A stretch of DNA of 64,000 nt from Penicillium oxalicum (lineage: Eukaryota > Ascomycota > Eurotiomycetes > Eurotiales > Aspergillaceae): positions 2,356,001 through 2,420,000 of the forward strand of contig NC_064650.1 in the NCBI RefSeq assembly GCF_001723175.1, given 5' to 3'. Each line of letters opens with the position of its first letter. Position 1 is the stretch's first letter. Below are positions 1 to 12,712 of this stretch, in pieces. The notes below the pieces were generated by a model that had not been told where the DNA came from, searched no databases, and saw only the letters and a list, made by a program, of their open reading frames with translations. Both the position numbers and the translations under genes were made by a program.

Positions 1-2427
1 ACGTCGGTTGTGCTGTACCCGGATATCAAGGAGTCCGGCAACTACACTGTCTTTCTGCACACGCCTGGGTGTGTGCAAGACGGCAGTTGCAACTCGCGCG
101 GGCTGGCTAACGTGACCGTGAGTGTTGCCGAGGACAGTGACGCTCCACAGCCGCTTTCCATGACGAAGACCCAGACCAACAATGACAACAAAATCGAAAC
201 GTTGTACTCTGGGTATGTCGACGCCAGCAGTGATTCATTCCGTCCTTCCGTCACACTTCGCCCAATCCCGGGCCAGGGCGATCTTACCTTTGTCGCTGGC
301 AGCGTCGAGGTCGTTCTTCTGTCTCCGTCCACCTCTACGGGCGGGTTGAACGGGCTTTATGAGTATGACCCTGCATCCAAGACCACGCCGCCTCTTGACA
401 GCTCCAATGTGAATACGGCTGGAAAGTCGCTCGACAAGGGAGCTGTCGTCATGAGTTTGATCGAGACCAATGGTGCCGTCTACGTGGCAGGCAATTTTAG
501 CACCAAGGAATTCCACAACATCATGTCTATTTCAGACGGTAACGCAACTGCCCTCTCTGATGGCGGCTTGAATTCCGAGGTGTTTGCCATGGCCACGCTC
601 GACGAGGTCATGTACGTAGGAGGTCAATTTACTGACGCATCAGCCGGAGGCGCCGAGGCGCTCTCATACGTTGCCTCCTACTCATTTTCGTCGAAGAAGT
701 GGTCGCCCCTCGGTGCAGGACTGAATGGCCAGGTCCGCACAATCTTCCCGATTCAGCTCAACGTTTCCTCGGACGTCAACGAAACCACTCTCGCAGTGAG
801 TGGTGACTTTGACCAGATTCGTGCCACCGCTGACCATCCGGCCGTCTCGGTCGCCGGGTTCGCAATTTGGTTGCCCTCCAAGAACACCTGGCTTCAAAGT
901 CTTAATTCCACACAGATGGAGTTTGCCGGTCAACTTTCCGCCGTGGCAGTGGTGAACGATACCGCTATCCTTGCCGGAAATTTGGCCACGGATGGTATTA
1001 CAGCATCTGGCGCTGTCTCTCTCCAAAATCAAAAGGAATTGAGTTTGCTGCCTCTCCCGGTGAATGTTGACCACACTGCGACTACGAGTGGGATCAATAC
1101 GGGCGTGTATGACACGGAATCTGATCGGAACTTGACTATCTTGGGTGGTCATTTCACCGCAGTCAGCAGTAATGGCTCTACCATTCACAATGTCGCCTTG
1201 CTGAATGGCACTGAAGAGCAGGTTTCTGGACTACCTGCGGGTCTGAACAGCAACTCCACTGTTCACTCCATGGCTGTTTACAACAACACCCTTTTCATCG
1301 CCGGTCTCCTCACAGGAAACATTGGAGGTTCTAGCGTCAGCGGCTTGGTCACTTACGACTTGTTGCGCAACTCTTTTAAAGAGGATCAACCGTGGTCCTT
1401 GAATGGCAAAAATGCCAGCGTCAGCTCCATCGCCGTCAGACCGGGATCATCAGAGGTCTTCGTCGGCGGTAGTTTTGACTATGCTGGCTCGCTGCCTTGC
1501 ACTACAGTCTGTAGTCTCGACTCCTCTGTCAACCAGTGGAGTTGGCCCGGTGCTTCCATCAGCGGTACCGTTATGTCACTTGCCTGGGCCAACGCAAACA
1601 CCCTGTATGCGGTGGGCGATATCGAAATCGGTAACACCAAGACCGTGGTCGCGACCTTTAGTAAGAAGACCTCAGACTGGACTGTGCTCGCTGGGGCCTC
1701 TCCTTCCGACATTCCGGGCAACGTCACAGCATTTACTCCTGCGAATGAGGACCTCTCGAACTTTTGGCTTGCAGGCAGTTCTACCAATGGCTCGGCATTT
1801 TTGCTGAAATATGAAGGGTCAAAGTTCCAATCTCCGGGATCGCTGTTCTCGGAGGGTACTAAGATTCGTGGTTTGGAAGTCCTTCCTCTCAGCCATGGTC
1901 ACTCGTCAGCTTCCTTGCTCAACAATGATCAGGCTCTGCTGGTGCTGGGTGAGCTTATCATCCCCGACTTTGGAAACGCCTCGGCGGCTCTGTACAACGG
2001 AACGGCCGTGACGCCCTTCATCCTCTCATCCAAGCAGAACGGCGAGCCAGGCAGCATGTCACGTCTGTTTATGGAAAACAATAACCCATTCACGAACCAA
2101 AGTGAGTAAACCCGTGCGGATTTCCTCCATCCTTTCTTTTATTTCCCATTAACTAACCAAATTCTCCCTTTTTTTCTTTTCTTTTTCTCAGCATCCCACC
2201 ATTCCAACGGCATCGTTGTCTTGGTCGCCTTCTGCTGTGCCCTTGGCTGTGTTTTCCTCATTGTCGCCGCCGGTGTCATTGCCAACAAGATCCAACGTCG
2301 CCGTCAAGGCTACAATGCCGCCCCTCAAACCTTTGGCACAGACCGTCCATCCGACATGCAACGAGTTCCGCCCGAGTACCTGTTCAATTCTCTGCGTGGC
2401 CCCCCTCCAGGTGCACCAGTTCTTTAA
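1..2427 (+). CDS. rax2: Rax2-like cortical polarity marker, 5' partial
   Basis: The gene enters from the left edge, already open at base 1 in frame 1, so the N-terminus is missing. Exons are 1-2101 and 2192-2427; the 90-nt intron has GTGAGT and a pyrimidine-rich acceptor. The 778 visible residues contain repeated beta-propeller-like blades with G-G-x-F type turns (VYVGGQFT, LTILGGHFTA, EVFVGGSFDY) and many N-glycosylation sequons. Exon 2 supplies a single C-terminal transmembrane helix (about residues 707-730), a basic stop-transfer stretch (IQRRRQG) and a short Pro-rich cytosolic tail. This is the layout of fungal Rax2, a type I membrane glycoprotein that marks growth sites; the family is usually about 1200 aa, so roughly a third is outside the window. 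It converges with the Pom33-like gene. The family call is firm; the role in this species is inferred. Confidence 0.87.
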
Positions 2428-4007
2428 TGATTCTATTTCACCTTGTCTTCTTTCGCCTTGATACGCTTCCTTCCCCCCCCCTTTTCATCCTTCTTTCTCC
2501 CCCATTTATTCTTGATCCCCCGCTTCCGCCTGCACAGAATTCTCTTGTTTCCCGCTTATCTGGGACCTCGTTCCTCCGATATAAAGAAAGCGTTCTTCTC
2601 CTTGAGTGTTTAATGTGTCCGCATCTTGTGATCCTCTCACCTTCCATGTTCAATCACCTCTTTTGATCTTGATCTTGTTTGTTTCCCATAAAGAGCATGG
2701 TCTGCTTATACCCCGTTTTCCTTTTTTTTTTTCTCTCCCCCCGGCAAAATTTTTCTCTCCTCTTCTTCTGGTTTCTCCTCGATCCCGCCATCTAATGTCT
2801 GAATTACTCTTCTGTTGATTGCCCCCCAGCGTATTCCTTTGCTTTTGTCTTGTCAGATTCGTTTCTGTTCATCCGTCTTTGATTCCGTGTGGGATGCGAG
2901 GGAAGGGAGGGGGTGAGCGTTTGCTCTCGACACGAGTAGTGTCTTGTCTTTGTGCATGGCGATGTTGTGAGTGTGTGAGTGTGTGTCTGTAGCCGAGACT
3001 ATACGAGGACAAGTCCAAACCTCATCAAGCTACTCTGAAGATGATACATTTCGTCTTTTGAATTACCAGATCACGACGGACTCTTCATTCTTGATAACTC
3101 TCTCTTTTTCTTCCTCTCTATAGAGATTTCACCTTGAAAAAGTTGATAGCGGGCTTTTTCCAATTCATACTCCCGCTGATCTCTGATTGGGGCCCCCGTC
3201 GATTCGAGCTTTAAGCCCGCGTGCTGTGAAGAGGGAGAATGTGGTATTGACTCCATCACTGCACTTTGAGAGGGAGGCTGGTAGATAGATACACTCCACG
3301 GTAGGAATTTACGGTGTTGTTTCTCCCCCAAATTCACGCCTCCTGGATCACGGATCGAGTCGTCTGAGAACTCTGATATATCAAGGGCAGGAAGAATGAC
3401 ACTGTGAAAAAAATCAAATGCATGGTGACTCGTCTCGATCAAGAGACAGAGGGAGAAAGGAATGGGGACATGCAGGCTCTGAAATAGCAGGACCGAGGCT
3501 GATTGACCATCCGAGGAAAAATACACAGAAAAGACCAGAGCGAAATGCAAGAACAAAACATTCAATTAGAAAGCAAACTCGGATTCACAGAGCAAAGGAC
3601 TAAACCAAAAAAAAAAAAAAACAAAGAGGGTGAACAAGCACGGGCGTTGCATGGACGTATAGCATCGTGAGGGCGAACCCAGTTCCTCCTGTCCGCCTTG
3701 TTTTCAACAACCAGCTCCCTCCCCGACTCCTCTTCTCTTCCCCAAATCGCATTCTCGCCGCTTCATCTGTGCAGCTTTTGCAATCGCCACGGGACTTGAT
3801 TGGTAATTTATCATGTCTCCATAGCAATGCATGGATGACCACTGTGTGTACTGGTTTGGAAGGACCAACCATCCTGGCCCGACCAAGGAGGACTTTTCGA
3901 CAAAGCCTCACTCCACATGAAGACGGAGCACAGCAGGACCTTCCCCCCCAAAAAAGCCATGCGCGCTCAATCTAGGGCCCCGACTAGATCATGGAGACCC
4001 CCAGCAT
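2428..4007. other. Convergent intergenic region (rax2 / pom33 3' ends)
   Basis: Very T/C-rich on the + strand over 2430-2830, including a run of nine C at 2473-2481, as expected of a fungal 3' UTR. No convincing large gene. One small minus-strand open frame near 3071-3256 is listed separately. Confidence 0.5.
3071..3256 (-). CDS. Candidate small ORF (61 aa), uncertain
   Basis: The minus-strand frame can be read from the ATG at 3256 to a stop at 3071. The C-terminal half has protein-like composition: a charged, probably helical stretch rich in Glu, Lys and Arg (for example YELEKARYQL) ending in a basic tail. The open frame continues upstream to 3565, but that part is Phe/Ser/Leu-rich and does not look coding. 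No family is recognised. It could be the last exon of a small gene, or chance. It lies between convergent genes, where little else is expected. Confidence 0.22.
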   Translation of the reverse strand: MESIPHSPSSQHAGLKLESTGAPIRDQREYELEKARYQLFQGEISIERKKKRELSRMKSPS

Positions 4008-5174
4008 TTACTGGGGCTTCTTGTTGGCGGCCGCGGGACCAGAGATGTAGCGGCCCAAGTTGGTGGCATCATAGACCTGGCGCACCACACCCTTGAAGCC
4101 TTCCCAGCCCTGACGCACCTGAGGGGAGTGCTCTGGTGGGAGATGGCCGCGTCGGCACGGGCGGTCAGCTGGCGCACAGCCGACTGAACGAAGGAGCTCT
4201 GGGCGTGACGGGCACGGAAGAAGGCCAGATAGATGACCAACAGGACCCAGCTTCCCTTGGAGAAAGTGAGGGCGGAGATGATGAGGCGGAAGAGAAGCAG
4301 GATCTCAAGAGAGGCTACCACACCCATGCTGGCATCGTAGTACTGCTTGATGAAGCGGCCGATGGTCTCGGCGAGCGGGCTCTGCTTCGTGGCGGGTTTG
4401 CCCGAGGTGGGCGAGGCGGGTCCCGAGGGGTTGGGAACCGGAGGCTGCACGGTGGGAATCAGGTAGGTACGGGTGTAAGTCGCCACGTGGAAGACCGAGT
4501 AGACGCTGAAGGGAAGGAGAGCCAGCACGAGCTGACGGGAGTAGAGCCAGACAAGCGCCATTCCTGTCGGAGTGGAAAGTGGAAGGTTAGTGACCGGTGA
4601 TTCCATTGGCCAATGTGTACGGCTGCGGAAGGCGTTGGCTCAGAGGGGGAAGAAGCCTCAGAGCTTGAACTTACCAAAGTACTGCACATTCTCATCCGAG
4701 ATGAGCTTGACGATGATCTGTGACACATTGCCGGAGACACCTCGCGCAAAGTGACCCTTGTAGACGACAATTCCATAGGTCACGGCGGCAGAGACAAAGG
4801 CCAGGCGGTAAGAGATCCGGGCGGCGGAGGAATAGTAGTTGAAGGAGATGAAAGAGAGTGTATAGCGAAAGACTGAGATGAGCAGGGTCAAGTGGCTAGA
4901 TTGGAGGTTTGGGGTTAGTTTGACCATCCATGGAGAGAGATGGAGAAAGTATCTGAGTGCATTGCTGCTGATGGACTATTCCAGGCAATTGTGACGTACC
5001 CGACAAACCAGGCGAATCTGCGGCGAGGAGCTTCGGTTAGCAATGCGGTCTCACGTGGCATACGAGCTTTCTTGACACCTTGGGCGACCGGTGATTCGAA
5101 ACATACTGGAGGGTTTGGGCCAAGGTCTTCAGCCTCTCGGCCAGAGGCATGGTTGCAGGCGGAGGAGGAGCCAT
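4008..5174 (-). CDS. pom33: Pom33/TMEM33-family nuclear pore/ER membrane protein (apparent frameshift)
   Basis: Exons on the minus strand are 5174-5107, 5017-5000 (an 18-nt microexon coding FAWFVG), 4895-4675 and 4563-4008. The start is the ATG of MAPPPPATMPLAERLK. The protein has several hydrophobic helices (HLTLLISVFRY, ALVWLYSRQLVLALLPF, VVASLEILLLFRLIISAL, WVLLVIYLAFF), typical of the Pom33/Per33/TMEM33 family of ER and nuclear-envelope proteins that help place nuclear pores. The expected conserved tail (VRQGWEGFKG to ANKKPQ, stop at 4008) is in another frame. The shift falls in the CCCC run at 4126-4123 (minus-strand reading). A one-base deletion or sequencing error explains it best. A 59-nt intron 4177-4119 (GTGCGC to CTCAG) would also restore frame, but its branch-like CTGAC lies about 45 nt from the acceptor, which is far. 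The family call is good; the 3' model is open. Confidence 0.78.
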
Positions 5175-7068
5175 CGAGACTGTTGCTTCACCAAGGTTGG
5201 ACACGGAGGTTGAGGAGGAAGAGAGGGAGAGGAAGAAAGAGAGAGTGTGTGTCTGTGTGGGTTGGAAGAGGTCGGGAGTACCACAAGACAACACCAGGTG
5301 TGAATCAAGAGAGCAAGGACACAGGGGAATTCGGTGGTCTATTGGATTGAGAGAAGAGGAGAAGTTGCAGAAGATAATAATTACGAGGGTGGCTGGGGGG
5401 GGGAAAGAGCGGGGGGCAGAGGAGCTGGGCGGGTAGTGAAGCTGGCGGTCTCTTTTTTTTTTGCCTGACGCTGTGGCTCGGGGCCGGTGCTACCTGGCCG
5501 GATCGGATGGTTGTCCATGTGGTCGGTCACTTAATGGAGTGTCTACTTCTGGTCCCTTACTTTGCCATAGCCCAGTGAAGGTACCATTGACAGCTAGACT
5601 CGACTATTGCCTGTGATGCATCGGGTATCTCGTCCTCGTACTGCACGAGGCAGCTTGACCAGATGTGAGACTGGGGCTTCCAGAAGAATTCTTGAATCAA
5701 CCATCTCACAATGGGTACACAAATCACCACAACAGGCCAGCTGTCCGAAATTGTCCAGTTGTCCAGTGGTGTAAACCTGTGTGTACCCAAGCAAAGACAG
5801 GCGCAGTTCCGCTGGACTCGTGGCCGAGAGAGTTCGAGTCCCGGCCTAGTGACGACAGTACTTTCTCCACTATGGCTGTCCCACCCAACGGCAAGTACTG
5901 GGCCTGGCCCCCCCGAAGACGGTGACGTCGCGGGAGATGATGCAATTCTCGGTCGTTCCAGACATTCGATGCCAAAAACAACTCTGTGCTTCACAGCATC
6001 GGCGATGGGAAGCAGATGAAGAACGAGAGAGAGGAAATGGGGAATCCTGAGCAGAACCTATGACTCTGGATTTCCGGTTCCCTCCCACAAAAATGTATCA
6101 TCATGGTCAAGTCCGCGGGAAATGGCCGATAGAAAGACAGCCCACCATCCTGCTCGTGGACGACGCATCCAATGGTAAATCGTAAATAACAGATGATTTC
6201 TAGATCCGATTCTGGCCTATCTGTTGGAGCTCTTCTATGCTATTTCCATTACTATTGAAAAGCTGATCAATTGACATTGGAGAAACCCGAGTTGAGATTC
6301 CCCGGGTGAATTGTATCGTGATCGGTTCCTACCGATCGGATCAAAGACTAGGACTATTATTATTGTCTTGATTCTTGAAAAAAAAAATCATTTAATTCTG
6401 AGCCATCTTGCCAAATCTCTCGATATCAGGGCTCAAATCTCAGTCCCGAGGACGGTGATCCTTGAGCTCCGATCCGTGTGGACTCGATCGGCTCGGCATC
6501 TTGCAGGCGTGAGCTTTCCCATGGTTGGTCACTTGCCGGTACCCATCTATTATATCTAGTGTGATGAAATCACCAGCGTGATCACAGATTGGTATATGGG
6601 TCATCCAATGCTTGACTGAATCACAAATCAAGAAGAAGAAATGACTCTAAATAAGAAATTTACATAATCTCGACAGGATTCAAGAAACTCACAAAGTCAC
6701 ACTTTGTCGCGCCATGCAAGAACCCACGAGGGTCGACACGGGTCCCCACAAATAGTAAGGATCGGACCGTTTCTGACATTCCTCATGTCAAAACAACTCT
6801 ACGAAAAGCTTGAGATTTACACGATGCTCCCCTGCTTCATCCCTAATTTAACAGTGTTCATAGTACGCAGAAAAGCTTACTCTAACCACGTAAACAGCAC
6901 CTAGAAAAAATACTACCTATAGGAACATCTCCCTCTTAACGACTCATCACCACGATTTCAATACCCTGTGCGCAAAGATGACCACTTCATAACTAGCTTA
7001 AATCTCTCAGCAACCCAAAAAAAAAGACTCGACAGATATTGAAGTGCCAAAAGCTTGGGTAAATCCCT
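5175..7068. other. Intergenic, no gene seen
   Basis: This holds the upstream region of the Pom33-like gene and the 3' flank of the alpha/beta hydrolase. It has a T run near 5452-5461 and low-complexity patches. Open frames here overlap one another and have no recognisable composition or splice pattern. Confidence 0.5.
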
Positions 7069-8053
7069 TTAATCAGACCGCTCGCTTCCAAGCTTTGCCA
7101 GCCCTTGCTCCAACGCCAGCTCAAGCCTCTGGGCCAATTCTTCCGGCTGGCTCAGAAATGGCGAGTGCGATGCACTCATGTGATAAGTCACTGGATCTCC
7201 CAAGGTCTGTGCGAATTGCTCCTGAACCGAGAGGGGGATTGCAACGTCGTGGTCGCAGAAGAGATACATGCAGGGCATATCGCGCCATGGCTCGTAGGTG
7301 GCGGGTTCCAGAAAGGCGAGCTTGCTGTGCGGTCTCAGTTGCGCGATGGCGGCGGCCTGTTCCTCGGAAGGGATGTCGTGGTAAAATATGGCTTCCTGCT
7401 GGGAGGAGTAACAGTAACCATCGTCGGGGTCCTGGCATGTTTAGCAAAGAAATTCTTTGTTCTTTGCAAAGGGGGATTTGTACAGAGGAGTAAGGGGGGG
7501 CGAGGAGAGAGAGGTAGGAGTAAGAAGCAGAAAGCACGTGTCTCTTTGTTTCAGACCAAAGTTCCGACCCCATAAAAGGATTTGAGGGTGTATGTGCTGA
7601 AGCTATTGGAAGACACGAGGGAAGAATACATACAGTAAACATCATCCACGGAAGCCACTGGTTACCGAGCATGTCAAAGAGACACTTGCCCTTGGGTGTC
7701 ACGAAAGACGCCATCCACACGGCCATGATGACTCCGCCAGAAAGATCGTTTTGCTGTCGTTGGGCGTAACCTAGGCCCTCGAGGGCTCCGGAACCCACCA
7801 TGCCACCGTAGGAGTGCATGATCAGAACGATCTTGCGGCCCATCTTGGCCAGGGCTCGCAGCGCATGATGGACATGAGCGATATCAGCGTGAAGACCCAC
7901 GTTGAAGGGCTTGTCGGAACCAACGGATGGAAGAGCCACGGCCGTGGATTCATGTCCGCGTTGGGCAAGCACGGCGCGGACCGCGTTGAAGGTATCAGGG
8001 CTGTGCCATGCGCCTGGGATGAAGAAGAAGATGGGAGAAGTTTCGACCGACAT
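7069..8053 (-). CDS. Alpha/beta-fold hydrolase
   Basis: Exons are 8053-7634 and 7431-7069, joined in phase 0, giving 260 aa. The 202-nt intron (GTATGT to CCAG) is long for this window and stays open in the first-exon frame. The start MSVETSPIFFFIPGAWHSP leads into the oxyanion-hole region (GAWHSP). The nucleophile elbow is MHSYGG with Ser81, the acid is probably in FCDHD (about residues 199-202), and His229 lies in SASHSPFLSQPEE, so a full catalytic triad is present. The protein belongs to the small esterase-like AB hydrolase group related to plant methylesterase/hydroxynitrile-lyase folds, common in fungi. The substrate cannot be told. There is no signal peptide, so it is probably cytosolic. 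It stands alone, with no obvious pathway partner nearby. Confidence 0.85.
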
Positions 8054-11000
8054 GACTAGCCAGGGTGTGAAAGGTGCTAGGGGATGGTGAAGAGATAATA
8101 TGGGGAGATAATCTGGGGTAGCGGGAATGAAGTGGAAGTGAATGACGACAAGATTGTGTCAAGTGTGTCAAAAGTGGAAGAGGAGAGATTAGGAAGAGTA
8201 GATCGAGTCGAAACACTTTGGAATGCATTTTGGAGCCTGTCTGTCAACTTTGAACGATGCTGACTTACCCCCCACAAACAATCATCGTGATGCCTTGAGA
8301 CTCCCACGGGCAACCATGATAACCAAAATCACATCTCGAGCATGGCAGGTATGGCATTTTATACCGGAGCAACGTTCCGCTGAGGAAGCCCTTTCTCATG
8401 GGTGCAGCTTCGTCCGTCAACGATCCCAGGACTTGGGGGACTCAACATTGCTCAAATACCTATTCCATTCCAGGCCCCCAAGTTGAGTACACCGGACGGT
8501 GCATCAAGCCTACCTCCACTCTTCCGAGAGACCTGCATAACCAGTAGTGATCTTTCCAATTTTCTGATCCCACAAAAAGGTCACTGTCACTGCAATGTCA
8601 ATGACAATTTCATGGCGACACAGACAAGGGGATCGTATCAAAAATCCCCTTGGGCTTGCATTGTCAGAAAAGACACTCCTGATGGAGAAATGAGACATGG
8701 CGAGACTATGCACGATCTGAGGCCCCGGAGATTCTTTCGAGGCCAACTTCAAATTTGAGAGATTAGGCCTATATATAAAAGCCTCGTTTATCTGAAGCAC
8801 TGGGTCAGTGAATGTGCAGGCAACTGAATCACCGAAGACGGGGAAATAATTTACCCAAGTTGAGCGCTCAAGTGACTGGTCAGGACCTACCGGGTTTTCT
8901 CGACCTCTATTCTTTGCTTTGCAGGAAGATTTCCTTGAGGGTGGCGAGCAAGCCCTGTAATGTCCATGACTGACTTTATTTTTAATCGATACAGAAAGCT
9001 CATCGTGAACTCCGTGGTCAGCCACGGTAGTGATTTGGATGGCTCTTTTTCTGGATCACAACGAAAGGAGCCATTGCGGAGCAACACGGAATGTATGTGC
9101 AACATTAAGTGAGTACATCGACCCCTCTGTTGGAACTTGAGTATTTGGGTCACGGCCGCAACAAGCAAACTTCTGTCACGTCAAGCTACTCAGTAAAGGG
9201 GCTCGTTGGACTTTTCTTGAATCTGATACTTTCGCAAGATTGTGGTCTCGAGCCCCTCGTATGTGTAGGTTATTTCCACAACAACGAAGTGAGCCGGATA
9301 AATGTTTTGGGGCCAGACTCTTACGTATTCCATTGGAAATGCACACAGCAAGCACTTCTAGAGCCAGGTTGAAGCTATGAATGAGTCGAATTAGTTATCT
9401 TTCACCTAGCTATAAGTGTGATGAGATGTTAATCTGAGATCATGTTCGAGAAACTTTCTCCATAAATCGCTCAAAATGGGACCTAACCATGCATAAACTG
9501 AATCTGGAACCCTGGACGACGTACTCCATCATTTTCATCTCTAATCATAGTCGCTTCCGACAAGACACACGAATTACAGTTGTAATTCACAGACACGACT
9601 GTTTTTTGAACAAACACTGCCGTCTGGCCAAGTATCCTATTCCACAGCAGTTTTATACACATCCACAAAACCCCAGGTTCAATGCACGCGATCCCGCGCC
9701 CGAACCTTACTAGCATTGACCTCCTTCCGTCATCAACCCGCTCGTATAACGGACGTTCTAGAAGAAAAATGGATTCTGGATCGAAAAAGCTAGACTAGAC
9801 GGGTACACCAGAGCCATCAATCATGATTGGTGCGTATTCTCCGTTCGTGCGGGTTACAGGATGAAATCATGTCAGGCACTAGACAGAATCACATGGAAAG
9901 CTTCATGTTAACATCAAATACCTCGGTGGATCCCCCGCACGCTAAGAACAAGGATGTCTGTCCCCCTTCCTCAACCCTCCGTTTGAGTGGCGCCACGAGC
10001 TGTCGTTCGGTGATCAGCGAAGGACGGGTGAGAGTTTTATTTTGAAAAATTCAATAGACAAAAGATCTTTAATCAATTCTTCCTCATGTTCCGACTGCAC
10101 AGTCTTGGGTCTCTCGTGCATATGTTCTTTGGTCGAAAGCGTACGGGATTTCCGCATGACTCGGGGCCCTGTTAGTGCTTTCAAAATGGATATCAATCCC
10201 CGTAGCCTTTGCGTGTCACTTTTTTCAGCGCCACGTTCACGGCCTTCACTGTGTAAATCCAATTACGAGGGCGCGACTTTCGTCGATTGCATGAGACTTG
10301 GTATGGATCTCGAATGGGATGTTCTTTCTTGAAATCTCGGAAGTTTTTTATTCTCCGCAATCCCGATACAGACCACATTGAGTACGTGACTGGAGTGACA
10401 ACGTTTCCGGAAAGAAAGCACATGTCAATAAAATCGAGGCACTATACCGTCCCCGTATTCCCCCGCAAATTCACCCCGGATTTCATCAAATTGGGCCAAA
10501 CCCGAAATTCTCAGTTATTTCGCTTAGTGGGAACGTAGAAATGCACCGGTAATCTAAAATATCCATTTGAAGATTGATCAGTAATCGCCTGGTTTCCGCT
10601 GTTTTTCCTTTCCCTTTTTTTTTCGCACACCCTCCGGTTGGTGGCAGGGGTTGCCCACATGAATCCTCGGCCTACGGTCTGTTCAACAGTATCAAACTTT
10701 GATCCGGGGGGTCCTGTCCACCCCGCATAGTCGAAGGCCTGGAATCGGCATGTCGCTGTCGATTTTCAAGTGGATTTGTGGCTTTGAATGAGACCACGTA
10801 TTCGCCTTGTGGAGAAATAAAACTACGCCTTTTAAGTGAATGGTTCATAGATTGTAAGTTGTACAATATTTACTCACCCTGGATGGGTGACATGTGCGGC
10901 AATACCTCCGCTGTAATACATGGAGATTTTATCCATTCTGTCCTCCGTACTGTGACACAGACTCGGTGGTTACTACCTATTCCCGGTCGATCCTCGTCCA

Positions 11001-12686
11001 TCTTCGATGAATCATGCAAGTCTTGGCGTGCTAAGTGTCCAATCGACAGAAAAGGTGATGCTAGTCAATGAAGCGCCATAGAAGTGAACTTATCTGCAAG
11101 GGCAATGCAACAGTTGCATACATACTGAGCCCGACTGCTAGGGGACTAGGATTTTGCTTCCTTTTTTTTGGGCCGAGCTAGAGCCAATACAGGTCAAGGC
11201 TCAATCTGAGCTTACAGTACTTGGTTCATGACTCGATCCATCATGATCGTTTTTCTGCACCTTAGAAGAAGAGTTAGAGAAGTGCCAGCGTACTGTATAC
11301 GCAGAGAAGAAGATGATGATGATCAGGACGAAGCGTGAATCTGAATTATGCTAATTCTGGCCAGTCCTGGATTATTTGCGAAATCTTCGATATTTTAGAC
11401 AGACTGGCCTTTTCGAAAGCTACGAACCTCGAGCGGTCGTCGTGATAAATCTGTGTGAGTTTGTCAATCAGGAGGGTAATTATCTACTGCCATGAGCTGA
11501 GAATCAATAATATTTTCCAGTCTCAGCTGCAATCCATTGATCGTACATAGACTTGTAAGGTATAATTGTCTAAAACTCTAACATTGTCCAGGGCTCCTCT
11601 CCACAAACTGACCCAATAACCACTGACTACCTAGTGCAGAAGACTCCCTATTATGACAGGAGCACTCTCCATAATACCAACCCTGTGGCTATTCCACGCC
11701 ATTCCACTTACAACTCTTATCAGAACATAATACAAACACCCAAACACGTTACATCCATCCATACATAACTCCTTCCAAGCCTAAACCACATCCACAACCA
11801 TCACCAAGAAACAGCAACCCCCAGCCGCACACTACTAGTCAACACACAGACATACATGTGGGTACACCCATTTGATCTGGCGCTGCTGCACGCGAGCCGA
11901 CACAGCCAAAGCCTCTCGAATCGTCCCAGGTCTACCATAAGCCATAAGCGCGACTCCACTTGAGTAAGCACAAAGGTCTCACCACGGTATATGGTCGGCA
12001 AATCGATCAATGATTAGGTGTATGCCCCGAATTCGGAATTATTCTTCCGAGACATACTCATTTCAGGGAGGTGGTTGTTTTTTTTGAATCACAATTCCTA
12101 CTCTCCATCAGAACAGGTAGGATTGGAATTTAAGGACTGGCCAGGTATGTAAAACAGGGCTGGAAAGACTGGGTGAAGATCGCTTCCACCATCCTGCCAT
12201 ACTACCTGGGCCTGTCAAGTGTACTATACTATGTCTTCATGTGCGTGTGTATCCTGCGCCAGTATTCTTTGATGAGTTCAAAATTTTGAGTATTATTCGA
12301 CGTGTGTGGTTTGTAATAGTACCTACGCAGGCCACTGCACTGATACTATCTATTATCTACTGTCTCAGTGTCCGGTAGTCGGGTGTCCATGTACTAACTG
12401 TCTGAGCGACTCTGTACAGCAAGTACCACAATTCTAGCCCCCCGGTCCCCTTCCCCCTCGGATATTCCAACCAGTCAGATACAAGAAACTAATCACTAAA
12501 CCCAGAAAGACCAAGAAAACAAAAATTGCAATCCAAGAAATTCCAAAAAGAAAAAGAAGAAAAAAAAAAGAAACCCCCAAGGTTCGTACTATCCATAGCC
12601 GCCCCCCAAACTTTTGACTTTTGAAACTTCCAGAAGTCTGTCAGTCTGCTTAGAATAGCCGAGTCCTCGCCTCCCGTCGTCAGCCA

Positions 12687-12712
12687 GGGGGGGGGGGGGG
12701 GGGGGGGGGGGG
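12687..12712 (+). repeat. G homopolymer, 26 nt
   Basis: An uninterrupted run of 26 G on the + strand. It creates a spurious poly-Pro open frame on the minus strand. The exact length should be treated as unreliable in any assembly. Confidence 0.9.

Noticed and set aside
4119..4177. 59-nt intron to rescue the Pom33-like reading frame
   Set aside because: It would delete a stretch that I expect to be conserved, and its branch-like CTGAC is about 45 nt from the acceptor; a one-base indel is simpler. Kept only as an alternative.
5815..5855. tRNA B-box-like sequence (AGTTCGAGTCCC)
   Set aside because: No complementary T stem, acceptor stem or A box could be built around it on either strand.
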